DNA from: VBDM01 sp964430565
Lineage (GTDB): Bacteria > Pseudomonadota > Gammaproteobacteria > Burkholderiales > SG8-39
NCBI GenBank assembly: GCA_964430565.1
Contig: CAYSFD010000051.1
Location: forward strand, 124,001 to 188,000
Direction of reading: 5' to 3'
Length of the DNA stretch: 64,000 nucleotides
Position 1 is the first letter of the stretch. Every line of letters starts with the position of its first letter. This document shows, piece by piece, positions 17,521 to 25,989 of this stretch. The notes under the pieces were generated by a model. That model made no database searches. It worked only from the letters and a program-made list of their open reading frames with translations, and was not told the origin of the DNA. A program made the translations under genes and the position numbers.

Positions 17521-18930
17521 GTGAGCGTTCGCCTTTTTGGGCACTATGTTTCGGTCCCGCTCTTGCTGCTTATGCTCGCAGAAACGGCGATTCACATAGG
17601 CGCAGTCTATATCGCGTGGACCCTGCGCTTCCTAGACGTTGACTTTAGCATCTACTCCGCCGGCGTTGCCGTCGGGTCGTTGTTTCCGCGAGCGTTGTTG
17701 TACGCGCTTGTCTTGCTGGGGATCATGACCGCATTCGGTCTGTACGGATCGGCGTTGCACAAAAAAGACCGCGAGTACCACGTGCGTTTCCTGGCGAGCT
17801 TCCCGGCGGGGGCGCTCGCGATGGTGATCATCTTTTACGCTATTCCGGAGAGCTTCTTGGGCCGAGGCATCATGGCCTTGAGCTTCCTGTTTTCCCTTAT
17901 CCTTACGGCGCTGGCGCGGGCGGTTTTCTTCCGGATCATCGGGTACAAAGCGCTCAAGCGCCGCGTCCTGGTGCTCGGAAGCGGATCCCGCGCGGCCGGG
18001 GTCGATGCCTTGCAAAGCAAGCTCGGCCCGAACGCAGGCTTTGACCTGGTGGGTTTCGTATTGTGCGGAGATGAGCATCCGGGGCGAGACAAGTCCAAGT
18101 TGCTCGGCGACTGCACGGTGTTGCGCGAACTCGTCGAGCGGCACCGAGTCGACGAGATCGTCGTGGGTGTGAGAGACCGGCGCAACGGCCATTTGCCGCT
18201 GTCGAAACTTCTCGAGTGCAAGCTAAAGGGGATCAGCATCGTGGATTTACCGACGTTCTTCGAACGGGAGACCGGCTACGTTCAGTTGAATTCGCTGAGC
18301 GCAAGCTGGATGATCTTTTCCGAGGGATTTTCCAAGACCGGTTTTCGCAAGCTCCTGAAGCGTGCGTTTGACATCTGCGTGAGCGGCGCGATGCTGATCG
18401 CCACCTTGCCGGTCGTATTGCTTGCGGCGTTGGCAATCTGGTATGAAAGTGGCCGGCCGATTCTGTATCGCCAGACGCGGGTAGGCGAGTCGGGGAAAGT
18501 CTTCGAGATCCTGAAGTTTCGCAGTATGCGCATCGACGCGGAGAAGGACGGCGTTGCGCGATGGGCGCAGAAGAACGACGACCGTATTACGCGAGTGGGG
18601 AAATTCGTCAGGCTCACGCGGATCGATGAATTGCCGCAACTCATCAACGTCTTGCGCGGCGAAATGAGCTTCGTTGGCCCTCGTCCCGAGCGACCGCCGT
18701 TCGTGAACGAACTCAGCCTGAAAGTACCGTTCTACGGGAGCAGGCACTCGGTGAGGCCGGGGATTACGGGGTGGGCGCAGGTTCGGTATCCCTATGGGGC
18801 TTCGGTAGATGACGCGGTGCAGAAACTTCAATTTGATCTCTACTACGTAAAGAACCACTCCTTGTTTCTCGACTTGGTTATTCTCTTCCAAACTGCGCAG
18901 GTCGTCTTGTTTGGTAAGGGCGCGCGTTAG
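17521..18930 (+). CDS. XrtA-system initiating sugar transferase (polyprenyl phosphate phosphoglycosyltransferase)
   Basis: 469 residues from a GTG. Four to five N-terminal membrane helices (about 10-135) and a Rossmann-like CoA-binding region (about 145-240, VLVLGSGSRAAG) precede a bacterial sugar transferase domain (about 275-465) with KRAFDICVSGAMLI, a further membrane segment, KFRSMRIDAE, LTRIDELPQLINVLRGEMSFVGPRPERP and RPGITGWAQVRYPYGAS. It transfers a hexose-1-phosphate onto undecaprenyl phosphate at the inner membrane, the first step of EPS repeat assembly. It resembles the EpsB/TIGR03013 group tied to exosortase loci and is the first gene of the operon. Confidence 0.9.
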   Translation: MSVRLFGHYVSVPLLLLMLAETAIHIGAVYIAWTLRFLDVDFSIYSAGVAVGSLFPRALLYALVLLGIMTAFGLYGSALHKKDREYHVRFLASFPAGALAMVIIFYAIPESFLGRGIMALSFLFSLILTALARAVFFRIIGYKALKRRVLVLGSGSRAAGVDALQSKLGPNAGFDLVGFVLCGDEHPGRDKSKLLGDCTVLRELVERHRVDEIVVGVRDRRNGHLPLSKLLECKLKGISIVDLPTFFERETGYVQLNSLSASWMIFSEGFSKTGFRKLLKRAFDICVSGAMLIATLPVVLLAALAIWYESGRPILYRQTRVGESGKVFEILKFRSMRIDAEKDGVARWAQKNDDRITRVGKFVRLTRIDELPQLINVLRGEMSFVGPRPERPPFVNELSLKVPFYGSRHSVRPGITGWAQVRYPYGASVDDAVQKLQFDLYYVKNHSLFLDLVILFQTAQVVLFGKGAR

Positions 18931-19110
18931 GTGTAAAGTGATACCGCATCCCGAATTCCTCCTAGCTGTGTCTGAAATTCCTGAGTCAGAAGCGAGCCAA
19001 CAGGTGCCGCCAGAATGAACGTTTCAAATGCATGCCCGATTGGCCCTGCGGACTCATGGGGGACAGCTCGATCGAACGCTTCAGGAAGACAGGGGCATAG
19101 CGAGAGGCAG

Positions 19111-19737
19111 ATGAGCATGTCACGGTGGGTCGTTATTGCAGGGGCGGTACTGCTCATGGCCGGTTGCTCGGGCCTGGACGAGGTTCCGGAATTTGCGCAG
19201 AACACGAATCTGGTGCCCGAAAACCCCGGGGGGGAGTACCGCATTGGGGTTGACGATCGGGTGCAGGTAACCGTATGGCGCAATCCGGAGTTGGCAGTCA
19301 CTGCGCCGGTGCGGCCGGACGGAAAGATCTCCGTGCCTATCATCGGCGATGTTCAGGCCGGCGGCCAAACTCCGACCGAGCTTGCAGAAACCATCAGGAA
19401 GCGGCTCTCCGAGTATATTCGCGAACCCAACGTGGCCGTGATCCTGACGGAACTACGCTCGCACGAATTCCTGACGCGTGTGCGTGTGACCGGTGCGGTA
19501 CGTACCCCGCGTTCGATGCCTCACCGCCAAGGAATGACGGTTCTCGATGCGGTACTCGAGGCCGGCGGCGTGACTGAGTTTGCGTCACCCAATCGGGCCA
19601 GGCTGTATCGCAAGACCAAGCAGAAGACCGAAGCGTTTCAGATCGAGCTGGGTGACATACTCCGCAAGGGCAGGCTTGAAACCAATCTACTGCTCGCGCC
19701 CGGGGATGTGATAACGGTTCCCGAGAGGCTGTTCTAG
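19111..19737 (+). CDS. XrtA-system polysaccharide export lipoprotein (Wza/poly_export family)
   Basis: 208 residues from the ATG at 19111, preceded by GAGAGGCAG; an earlier in-frame ATG (19015) would bury the signal peptide. The lipobox LMAGC places the lipidated Cys at residue 19. A poly_export domain (YRIGVDDRVQVTVWRNPEL ... VRPDGKISVPIIGDVQAGG) is followed by an SLBB domain (VRVTGAVRTPRSMP ... GMTVLDAVLEAGGVTEFA). It forms the periplasmic/outer-membrane export conduit. The roughly 180-base gap before it contains no other gene. Similar to the PEP-CTERM export family TIGR03027. Confidence 0.9.
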   Translation: MSMSRWVVIAGAVLLMAGCSGLDEVPEFAQNTNLVPENPGGEYRIGVDDRVQVTVWRNPELAVTAPVRPDGKISVPIIGDVQAGGQTPTELAETIRKRLSEYIREPNVAVILTELRSHEFLTRVRVTGAVRTPRSMPHRQGMTVLDAVLEAGGVTEFASPNRARLYRKTKQKTEAFQIELGDILRKGRLETNLLLAPGDVITVPERLF

Positions 19738-19772
19738 CCGGCGACCTGCCAACGGGCTTCCAGGGGCACATT

Positions 19773-21311
19773 ATGCAGATACATCCGGAACAGATCGCAA
19801 GGGCGCTCATCAAGGAAGCATTTATTTCGCGTCGCGTGGTCGTGGTGGTCTTCGTTCTCGTAAACGCGGCGATGCTCGCGATGGGGTTGACGTGGCCGAA
19901 ATTTTTTGCGGCATCAACGAGTATTCTCGTGGAAGACAGGAACATCATCCAACCCCTGATGCAAGGCGCAGCCGTGGCGACCGATGTCAGCGACCTGACC
20001 AGGAACGCGCGCGAGCTCATCTACGGGCGCAGGATTATGGATCGCATCCTGGACCATGGCGGCTGGTTGGACAGCCACCCGAGCGCCGTGGAGCAGGAGT
20101 TCCTCATCGAAACGATCAAGAAGAGCACGACGGTCACCAACGTCGGGAGGAACCTCGTCAAGGTCGAATACCGCGATACCGATCCGAGAAGGGCGTTTCG
20201 CGTAACGCAGAAATTCGCTGAGCTTTTCATCCAGGAAGGAGTTGCCGGCAGGGCGGCCGAGACTCGGGCCGCATACGAATTCATCGACAGGCAGGCTCGG
20301 GAATACGAGGCGAAGCTTGGCCTGAGCGAGCAGGAAATCAGGCAGGTGCGCGGATCGAACCTGGACGCGCGCCCCGTCAGCGAAGTCGAGTTGACCGCAC
20401 GGCTGGCCTTGCTCAACGCGCGCATTGAAACTACGACCATGGAACTGAGGGAATCGGAGATCAGGCGCGACTCCCTCCAGCGGCAAGTATCCGGCGAAGC
20501 GGATGCTACCGCGGGAATTACGCGCGAGGGCCAGATGCGGGCGCGTATCAGCGAGCTGCAATCAAAACTCGACACGCTGCGGCTCAGCTACCTCGACACG
20601 CATCCGGATACTGTTCAGCTCAAGCTGCAAATCGAGGACCTGACGAAAGCGCTCGAGTCCGAGCGCCAGCGACCCAACAGGGGAGAGCGTGCCGGCCGCG
20701 GGGAAATGAGCGAATCGGCGATGAATAGTCCGATTTATCAGCAATTGCGCCGCGAATTGTCGCAAACGCAGGTTACGGTCGATGCGCTCAAGGCGCGTAT
20801 TACGGAGTCGCAGCGCCTGCTCCGGGAGGAGGCCCAACGCGGCAAGGGCTTGCGCAGCGGGGACGCTCGACTGTCCGATCTGGCACGCGATATTCAGCTC
20901 AACCGCGAGATTTATCAGGATCTTCTGCGCCGTCGCGAACGGGCACGCGTCTCGATGAGCCTGGACGACGATCGACAGGGATTGACATTCAGCATTCAGG
21001 AGCCGGCGACTTTGCCGCAAGCTCCCAAGGGGCCTCGATTCTGGCACTTTGTGTTCGGAGGACTTGCGCTCGGGATACTGGTTCCTTTCGGGCTGCTTTT
21101 CGCCCGGATGCAGGTCGACCCTCGAATCCGCTTCGGGGACACCATCCCGAAAGCGCACAATGTTCCGGTCCTGGCCACCATTCCTCATCTTTGGACACCG
21201 GACGAACTCAAGCAGTTGAAAGCGGAAGTCCCCGTGCTCAAGCTGGCCCTGGTGGCGACCGTAGCCGTGTGCGCAATCCTTTCGATGCTGCGTATGGCCC
21301 AGGTGCTGTGA
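19773..21311 (+). CDS. XrtA-system polysaccharide chain-length determinant (Wzz/GNVR family)
   Basis: 512 residues. A first membrane helix lies near residues 22-45, followed by a Wzz-like segment (FFAASTSILVEDRNIIQP), a long periplasmic coiled-coil region (about 165-400, rich in Glu/Arg/Gln heptads), the GNVR-like RARVSMSLDDDRQGLTFSIQEPATLP segment, then a helix HFVFGGLALGILVPFGLLFA and a final hydrophobic C-terminus. It sets polymer length and partners with the kinase-like protein encoded 1 base downstream. Matches the PEP-CTERM chain-length subfamily (TIGR03007) in architecture. Confidence 0.9.
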   Translation: MQIHPEQIARALIKEAFISRRVVVVVFVLVNAAMLAMGLTWPKFFAASTSILVEDRNIIQPLMQGAAVATDVSDLTRNARELIYGRRIMDRILDHGGWLDSHPSAVEQEFLIETIKKSTTVTNVGRNLVKVEYRDTDPRRAFRVTQKFAELFIQEGVAGRAAETRAAYEFIDRQAREYEAKLGLSEQEIRQVRGSNLDARPVSEVELTARLALLNARIETTTMELRESEIRRDSLQRQVSGEADATAGITREGQMRARISELQSKLDTLRLSYLDTHPDTVQLKLQIEDLTKALESERQRPNRGERAGRGEMSESAMNSPIYQQLRRELSQTQVTVDALKARITESQRLLREEAQRGKGLRSGDARLSDLARDIQLNREIYQDLLRRRERARVSMSLDDDRQGLTFSIQEPATLPQAPKGPRFWHFVFGGLALGILVPFGLLFARMQVDPRIRFGDTIPKAHNVPVLATIPHLWTPDELKQLKAEVPVLKLALVATVAVCAILSMLRMAQVL

Positions 21312-21312
21312 A

Positions 21313-22215
21313 ATGAGCATGATCGAGAAGGCCCTCAAAAAGGCTCGCGGGGAACGCGACGGCCAGCCGGGCACGGAGCCTGGTCCCGCCGAAGATCGGG
21401 AGCCAATACAGGGGATGGCCTTGATACCGGAACCGAGAGGCGAACTCGTCCGGCTCGAGGACATTTCCCGGATGAACCGGAACGAGGGGCCTCTTCTCGA
21501 CGCGGAGAGTCTCTCACGGCATAGAATCATCCGGCCGGAACTCTTCGACGATCCAGCGGTTCAGGCGTTTCGCGATTTGCGTACCAAGATCATTTTGCAG
21601 GGACAAGGAGAAAACGGCGTGATTCTGGTCAGCGCCATAAACAAGGGGAGCGGCAGCAGCTTCGTTGCGCAAAACCTTGCTGCGGCATTTGCCTTCGACG
21701 TGGGAAACACGGCTCTGGTCGTCGACTGCAATTTCCGCAATCCCAGCCTGCACCGACTGCTCGATGACCCATCCACCCCGGGACTGACTGACTATCTCGA
21801 GAATCCGGACCTCGATTTGTCCACGATCATCCGACCCGTGGGCATCTCGCGGTTCCGAGTGATTGCGGCGGGGCGAAAACGCGAGATTCCGGCGGAGTAC
21901 TTCACCTCGGTCAAAATGCGGCGCCTGATAGATTCGGTCCGCCGGCGTTATCTGGAGCGCTTCATCATTCTTGACGGCCCCTCCATGTCGGATATCGCGG
22001 ACATACGGGTTCTTTCGGAGCTGTGCGATTTTGTGATCCTCGTCGGGCGCTACGGGCAGGTCACCGGCGCGCAGATCGAGAACTGTGTCAAGGAAATCAG
22101 CGGAAAGAAGATGCTTGGCGTCGTCTTTAACGACGAACCGCGCATTCCGCAGATCGGCTGGCGGGAATTCTGGTTCCGGCATTGGCGCGTGCGACCCCCA
22201 TGGACCGGCGGTTAA
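21313..22215 (+). CDS. XrtA-system tyrosine-autokinase-like protein with degenerate P-loop
   Basis: 300 residues, ATG one base after the chain-length gene. The N-terminal MSMIEKALKKARG start and RPELFDDPAVQAFRDLRTKI segment are typical of bacterial tyrosine kinases in PEP-CTERM loci. The P-loop reads INKGSGSS (110-117 region), so the Lys of GxGK[ST] is Ser115, and Walker A' reads VVDCN where VDAD is usual. Walker B (FIILDGPS) is kept. There is no tyrosine-rich C-terminus. It may act as a non-catalytic partner of the chain-length protein, or use altered nucleotide chemistry; related EPS kinases are known with non-Lys P-loops. Confidence 0.8.
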   Translation: MSMIEKALKKARGERDGQPGTEPGPAEDREPIQGMALIPEPRGELVRLEDISRMNRNEGPLLDAESLSRHRIIRPELFDDPAVQAFRDLRTKIILQGQGENGVILVSAINKGSGSSFVAQNLAAAFAFDVGNTALVVDCNFRNPSLHRLLDDPSTPGLTDYLENPDLDLSTIIRPVGISRFRVIAAGRKREIPAEYFTSVKMRRLIDSVRRRYLERFIILDGPSMSDIADIRVLSELCDFVILVGRYGQVTGAQIENCVKEISGKKMLGVVFNDEPRIPQIGWREFWFRHWRVRPPWTGG

Positions 22216-23573
22216 GCAAAGCGGGTCGCATAAACGCCTGCTGGTTCGGAACGTGCTGCATCGCGATACTGTGCTGGGCTGGCGCCGGCGGAGAGCCGGC
22301 CCTTGCGGGAGAGGTGGATCTGGGCGTGGGACTCGCTCTGACCCACGAGAGCAACATCACCAAGACTTCCGACCCGCGCGCCGACCGGACGGAACAGCTG
22401 TTCGCCGGACTCGCCTATGAAGAACGCAATCCGGAGCTGTATGCACGACTGGTGGCGCAAGTGGAAACACGCCACTTCACTAACAACACCTTTCCGGACG
22501 ATACCGGGTACTTCTTCGACGGCACCGCGGTGTGGACGATATCGCCGCGGCAATTCACCTGGTCCTTCGAAGACGTCTTCCAAGAGGTCAACCTCAGTCT
22601 CAGCTCTCCGGACACGCCTGGCAACCGGACAAGGACAAATTCCCTCAGCACGGGCCCTGAGTTCACCTTTAGTGTAGATCCCACCAACACGCCCTTGATC
22701 GGCGCCCGATACGGCCGATACGATGTCCAATTTGGCCCGGGGGACAACGAACGTAACACGATCTACGCGCGCTGGCTGCACCTACTCTCCACGCCGACCA
22801 CTTTGTCACTCAACGTTATTGCGAGCCGCATCTACTTCGCCCCCCCCGCCCTTTACACCGACCTTTCCCGGGAGGATCTCTTTTTCCGTTATGAGCTCGT
22901 CTCGCCCTTCGACCGGCAGACGCTCGACGCAGGCACCTCGCGCGTCAAGCAATACGGAGGACAGGGCTTTAACGGCCGACTCTTTCGATATACCGCCCAA
23001 CTAGCGCTCACGTCGGAATCGGCGCTCAGCGTTTTTCTCGCCGACCAGTTCTCGGACACGTATAGCGATACGGTTGTAGCTTTCTCGATTCCGACGTTGC
23101 CTGGGATCCAACACGAGGCGACCGCGGCGCCTTTGGCCGTTGCCAGCACGGCCGCGCTCGGCGACGTGTATCGCAGCCAGCGCGGCGAGCTTGCCTACGC
23201 GAACCGCTTTGAGCCCTTCGGTTTCACCCTGCAGGGATACGTGCGGAGCGTCGATTATGCGACTCTGGACCAGGACTACCACGAGAAAGGCGGAAGATTT
23301 TCGCTGTCCTGGCTCGTTTCCGTCGAGGCTCAGCCCTATGCCTTCGCGCGGTACATAGGGCGCACCTTCCCGAGCTCCGGTGAGCAGGACACATACCGCG
23401 GGATTGGCGTGGGCCTGAGCTACAGGCTGAGCCGCTCCCTCACCTTGACGGCAGAGGCCGGACAGGAGGAGCGCCAAAGCAATGTGCCGGGGGCAGCTTA
23501 CGTGGATCAGCGCGGCATGCTGCTTCTGGGCTATAGTACGGGCCCCCTGTACGCGGCTCGATCCCGCAGGTAG
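22200..23573 (+). CDS. XrtA-system outer-membrane beta-barrel protein
   Basis: 457 residues from the ATG at 22200, overlapping the kinase-like gene by 16 bases; a TTG at 22182 is less likely. A long export signal (to about residue 42, PALAGEV) precedes a mature part made of alternating amphipathic strands with many aromatic residues, starting VDLGVGLALTHESNITKTSD, a pattern of TIGR03016-type proteins of exosortase loci. It probably forms the outer-membrane pore or anchors secretion; function is inferred from position. Confidence 0.78.
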   Translation: MDRRLSKAGRINACWFGTCCIAILCWAGAGGEPALAGEVDLGVGLALTHESNITKTSDPRADRTEQLFAGLAYEERNPELYARLVAQVETRHFTNNTFPDDTGYFFDGTAVWTISPRQFTWSFEDVFQEVNLSLSSPDTPGNRTRTNSLSTGPEFTFSVDPTNTPLIGARYGRYDVQFGPGDNERNTIYARWLHLLSTPTTLSLNVIASRIYFAPPALYTDLSREDLFFRYELVSPFDRQTLDAGTSRVKQYGGQGFNGRLFRYTAQLALTSESALSVFLADQFSDTYSDTVVAFSIPTLPGIQHEATAAPLAVASTAALGDVYRSQRGELAYANRFEPFGFTLQGYVRSVDYATLDQDYHEKGGRFSLSWLVSVEAQPYAFARYIGRTFPSSGEQDTYRGIGVGLSYRLSRSLTLTAEAGQEERQSNVPGAAYVDQRGMLLLGYSTGPLYAARSRR

Positions 23574-23579
23574 GCAGGC

Positions 23580-24665
23580 ATGTATCTCAAGCATTTCAAC
23601 TTGACTGCGCAGCCGTTCCGGCTCACTCCGGACATCGGCTTCCTGTTCATGAGCGAAGCCCACACTCGCGCCAAGTCCTATATGGATTACACGGTGTGGA
23701 ACCAGGAAGGCTTCGTGGTCATCACCGGAGAAATTGGCTCCGGCAAGACGACCCTCATCCAGAAATTGCTGTCCGAACTGAACGAGGACGTCCTCGTCGC
23801 CAAGGTTTTCCAGACACAGCTCGATGAGGTGGAATTTCTTCAGGCCGTCCTGGTAGAGGTCGGCGTGGATCCGTTTGATGCAAAGAAAGTCGAGCTGCTC
23901 GACATGCTGAACGGCTTCCTCGTCAAGCAGTTCCAGCAGCGCAAGCAGATCGTGCTGATCGTTGACGATGCGCACAATCTGAGCGTGAAGGTGCTGGAGG
24001 AAATCCGTATGCTCGCGGGACTGGAAGCCCGAAAAGAGAAAATGCTCCACGTGATTCTCGTCGGGCAGCCGCAACTGAAAGAGACCCTCGACAATCCCGG
24101 AATGGATCAGCTGAGGCAGCGCGTGAAACTGCGCTACCACATTCCCGCGCTGAACGATGAAGAAATCGACGCCTACATACGCCACCGGCTCGGCGTGGCC
24201 GGGGTGACGGACAGAACGCTGTTCCAGCCGGAGACGCTGCCTTTAATCGTCAAGTACACGGGAGGCATCCCGCGCCTGGTCAACACCCTTTGCGATATGG
24301 CACTGACTTGCGCTTATGCCGACAGCCTGTCCGAAGCCACGCTGGAAGTGATGGAGTCGGCCATCAAGGAGTTGCAGTGGCCTTCCTACGCGGAGCGCAA
24401 AAAAAAGCACCGCCCCAAAGCGACCTCCCTCCCGACCGAGAAGGGAATGCTTGAGGCCCTGCGCGAGCAGTCTGGCGCCCTGGCGGCGATCGCCGGCCAG
24501 GCCGGAAAGATCGAGCATCTCGCGCCGGCGTTGGAATCGATCGGCAGGAGTCTGGCGGCAATCGAGACCCACCTGCGGGATCTCGCCCTAAAAAAGGGCC
24601 CGGGGCTGCGGTTGGAACCCACTGTCGACATGCCCACTGTCGACATGCGCAAAAAGACCCGCTGA
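23580..24665 (+). CDS. XrtA-associated ATPase (ExeA/GspA-like AAA)
   Basis: 361 residues. Starts MYLKHFNLTAQPFRLTPD, the signature of the ExeA-like/PEP-CTERM ATPase family (TIGR03015). Walker A is GEIGSGKTT (50-58), Walker B IVLIVDDAHNL, with a sensor-like GGIPRLVNTLCDMAL. The C-terminal third is helical and charged. It has no signal peptide and is cytoplasmic; such ATPases may energise assembly of the envelope machine. The last residues PTVDMPTVDM come from a 15-base tandem duplication. It ends the forward EPS core operon. Confidence 0.88.
   Translation: MYLKHFNLTAQPFRLTPDIGFLFMSEAHTRAKSYMDYTVWNQEGFVVITGEIGSGKTTLIQKLLSELNEDVLVAKVFQTQLDEVEFLQAVLVEVGVDPFDAKKVELLDMLNGFLVKQFQQRKQIVLIVDDAHNLSVKVLEEIRMLAGLEARKEKMLHVILVGQPQLKETLDNPGMDQLRQRVKLRYHIPALNDEEIDAYIRHRLGVAGVTDRTLFQPETLPLIVKYTGGIPRLVNTLCDMALTCAYADSLSEATLEVMESAIKELQWPSYAERKKKHRPKATSLPTEKGMLEALREQSGALAAIAGQAGKIEHLAPALESIGRSLAAIETHLRDLALKKGPGLRLEPTVDMPTVDMRKKTR
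24618..24647 (+). repeat. 15-bp perfect tandem duplication
   Basis: CCCACTGTCGACATG occurs twice in a row, adding five in-frame residues (PTVDM) near the ATPase C-terminus. It looks like a recent slippage event in a non-essential tail. Confidence 0.8.
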
Positions 24666-24784
24666 AACACGACTGGTGGTAAGCGATACGCGTCCAAGTT
24701 GCCGGATCGCGTTGCCATCCTGATTCTGCAATCTCGATGCGATTCATGACATTCAATGCAACCCTCGCACCAGCATCGGATGCT

Positions 24785-25987
24785 ATGCGCACCCTTCTTA
24801 GGTGTGCACTGGCCTTCATTTGGACGGCTAATCTCGCCTCGGCTCAGACGACTACTGTAGGCACCGTCGCTCAACTGGAGAGCGCTGTCGCCAACGCCAA
24901 CAGTTCCGGCGGCAACAGGACAATCCTGGTGCGCGATGGAGTCTATTCCTTGAATGGCACCCTGAACGTCACCGCTCCCAACGTCACCATCGCAGGCCAA
25001 TCAGGCGTTCGTGGAAATGTCGTGATCCAAGGCGACGCCATGAGCCATGCCGCACGTATCGGCAACGTGATCAGAGTTTCGGCGCGTAATTTCCGACTCA
25101 GCGATGTCACCCTTCAAAAAAGCGGGTTTCATCTGATTCAAATCGCCGGCGAAAGTGACGCCGACGCGCCGGTGATCAGAAACTGCATTTTGAGGGATGC
25201 CTACCAGCAGATGATCAAGATAAGCAATAACCCGGCTGCTCCCGGCGTTTCCTCGGACAATGGCCTGGTTGAAAACTGCCTTTTTGAATATACCGCCGGT
25301 ATCGGACCACAATTCTACATCGGCGGCATCGATGCCCATGCATCAAAGAACTGGATGGTCCGTAACAATACGTTCCGCAATATTGTCAGTCCGAGCAGAT
25401 CTGTTGCCGAGTTCGCCATACACTTTTGGGACCGTTCGGCCAACAACACCGTAGAGAAAAACCTGATCGTCAACTGCGACCGCGGAATCGGATTCGGTCT
25501 TGACGGCAAAGGTAACACCGGCGGAATTATCCGGAACAACATGATCTACCATGCCGCCAACGCCGGCCGGTTTGCGGATACCGGAATTGCGTTGACGGAA
25601 AGTCCAGGCACGCAGGTATATAACAACACAATCGTTATGGACAACAGTTTTCCTTGGGCCATCGAGTATCGATTTGCATCGACCAGCGGTGTCCTGATTG
25701 CGAATAATTTGACAAACAAGCCCATCGTGAGTCGAAATGGTGCATCTGGCGTCGTTTCCAAGAACGTGACGAATGCGGTCGGCGGCTGGTTCGTCAACCC
25801 GGCCAGCGGCGATCTGCACTTGGCTTCCGCCATCGCTTCTGTCGTGGGCGCAGGGCAGATCGTGGCTGGTCTAACCGATGATTTCGACGGCCAGCCGCGG
25901 CTGACCGGTATTGATGTTGGCGCGCATCAGTTTGTCGCGAAATCGGCGCTCACGCCGCCAAAAACTCCGCGCCTGGTCGGGCCTTGA
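24785..25987 (+). CDS. Secreted right-handed beta-helix (pectate-lyase-like) protein
   Basis: 400 residues from the ATG at 24785, which gives a clean signal peptide (MRTLLRCALAFIW to ASAQTT); an ATG 48 bases upstream is possible. The body begins VAQLESAVANANSSGGNRTILVRDGVY, the usual start of parallel beta-helix polysaccharide lyases/chondroitinase-B-like folds, and continues with helix coils such as ENCLFEYT, VRNNTFRNI, VEKNLIVNCDRGIGFG and IRNNMIYH. A C-terminal DFDGQPRLTGIDVGAHQF motif is common in this fold class. Enzymatic activity is not proven by visible residues. Probable role: binding or trimming the exported polysaccharide. Confidence 0.75.
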   Translation: MRTLLRCALAFIWTANLASAQTTTVGTVAQLESAVANANSSGGNRTILVRDGVYSLNGTLNVTAPNVTIAGQSGVRGNVVIQGDAMSHAARIGNVIRVSARNFRLSDVTLQKSGFHLIQIAGESDADAPVIRNCILRDAYQQMIKISNNPAAPGVSSDNGLVENCLFEYTAGIGPQFYIGGIDAHASKNWMVRNNTFRNIVSPSRSVAEFAIHFWDRSANNTVEKNLIVNCDRGIGFGLDGKGNTGGIIRNNMIYHAANAGRFADTGIALTESPGTQVYNNTIVMDNSFPWAIEYRFASTSGVLIANNLTNKPIVSRNGASGVVSKNVTNAVGGWFVNPASGDLHLASAIASVVGAGQIVAGLTDDFDGQPRLTGIDVGAHQFVAKSALTPPKTPRLVGP

Positions 25988-25989
25988 AT

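Noticed and set aside
17161..17595. Short open frames on both strands just before the EPS core operon
   Set aside because: No ribosome sites, arginine/proline-rich shadow-like composition and overlap with the start of a well supported gene; treated as leader.
24675..24692. TGGTAAGCGATACGC as a fourth sigma-54 promoter before the beta-helix gene
   Set aside because: GG/GC spacing fits but both flanking consensus elements are poor (TGGTAA, ACGC); likely chance.
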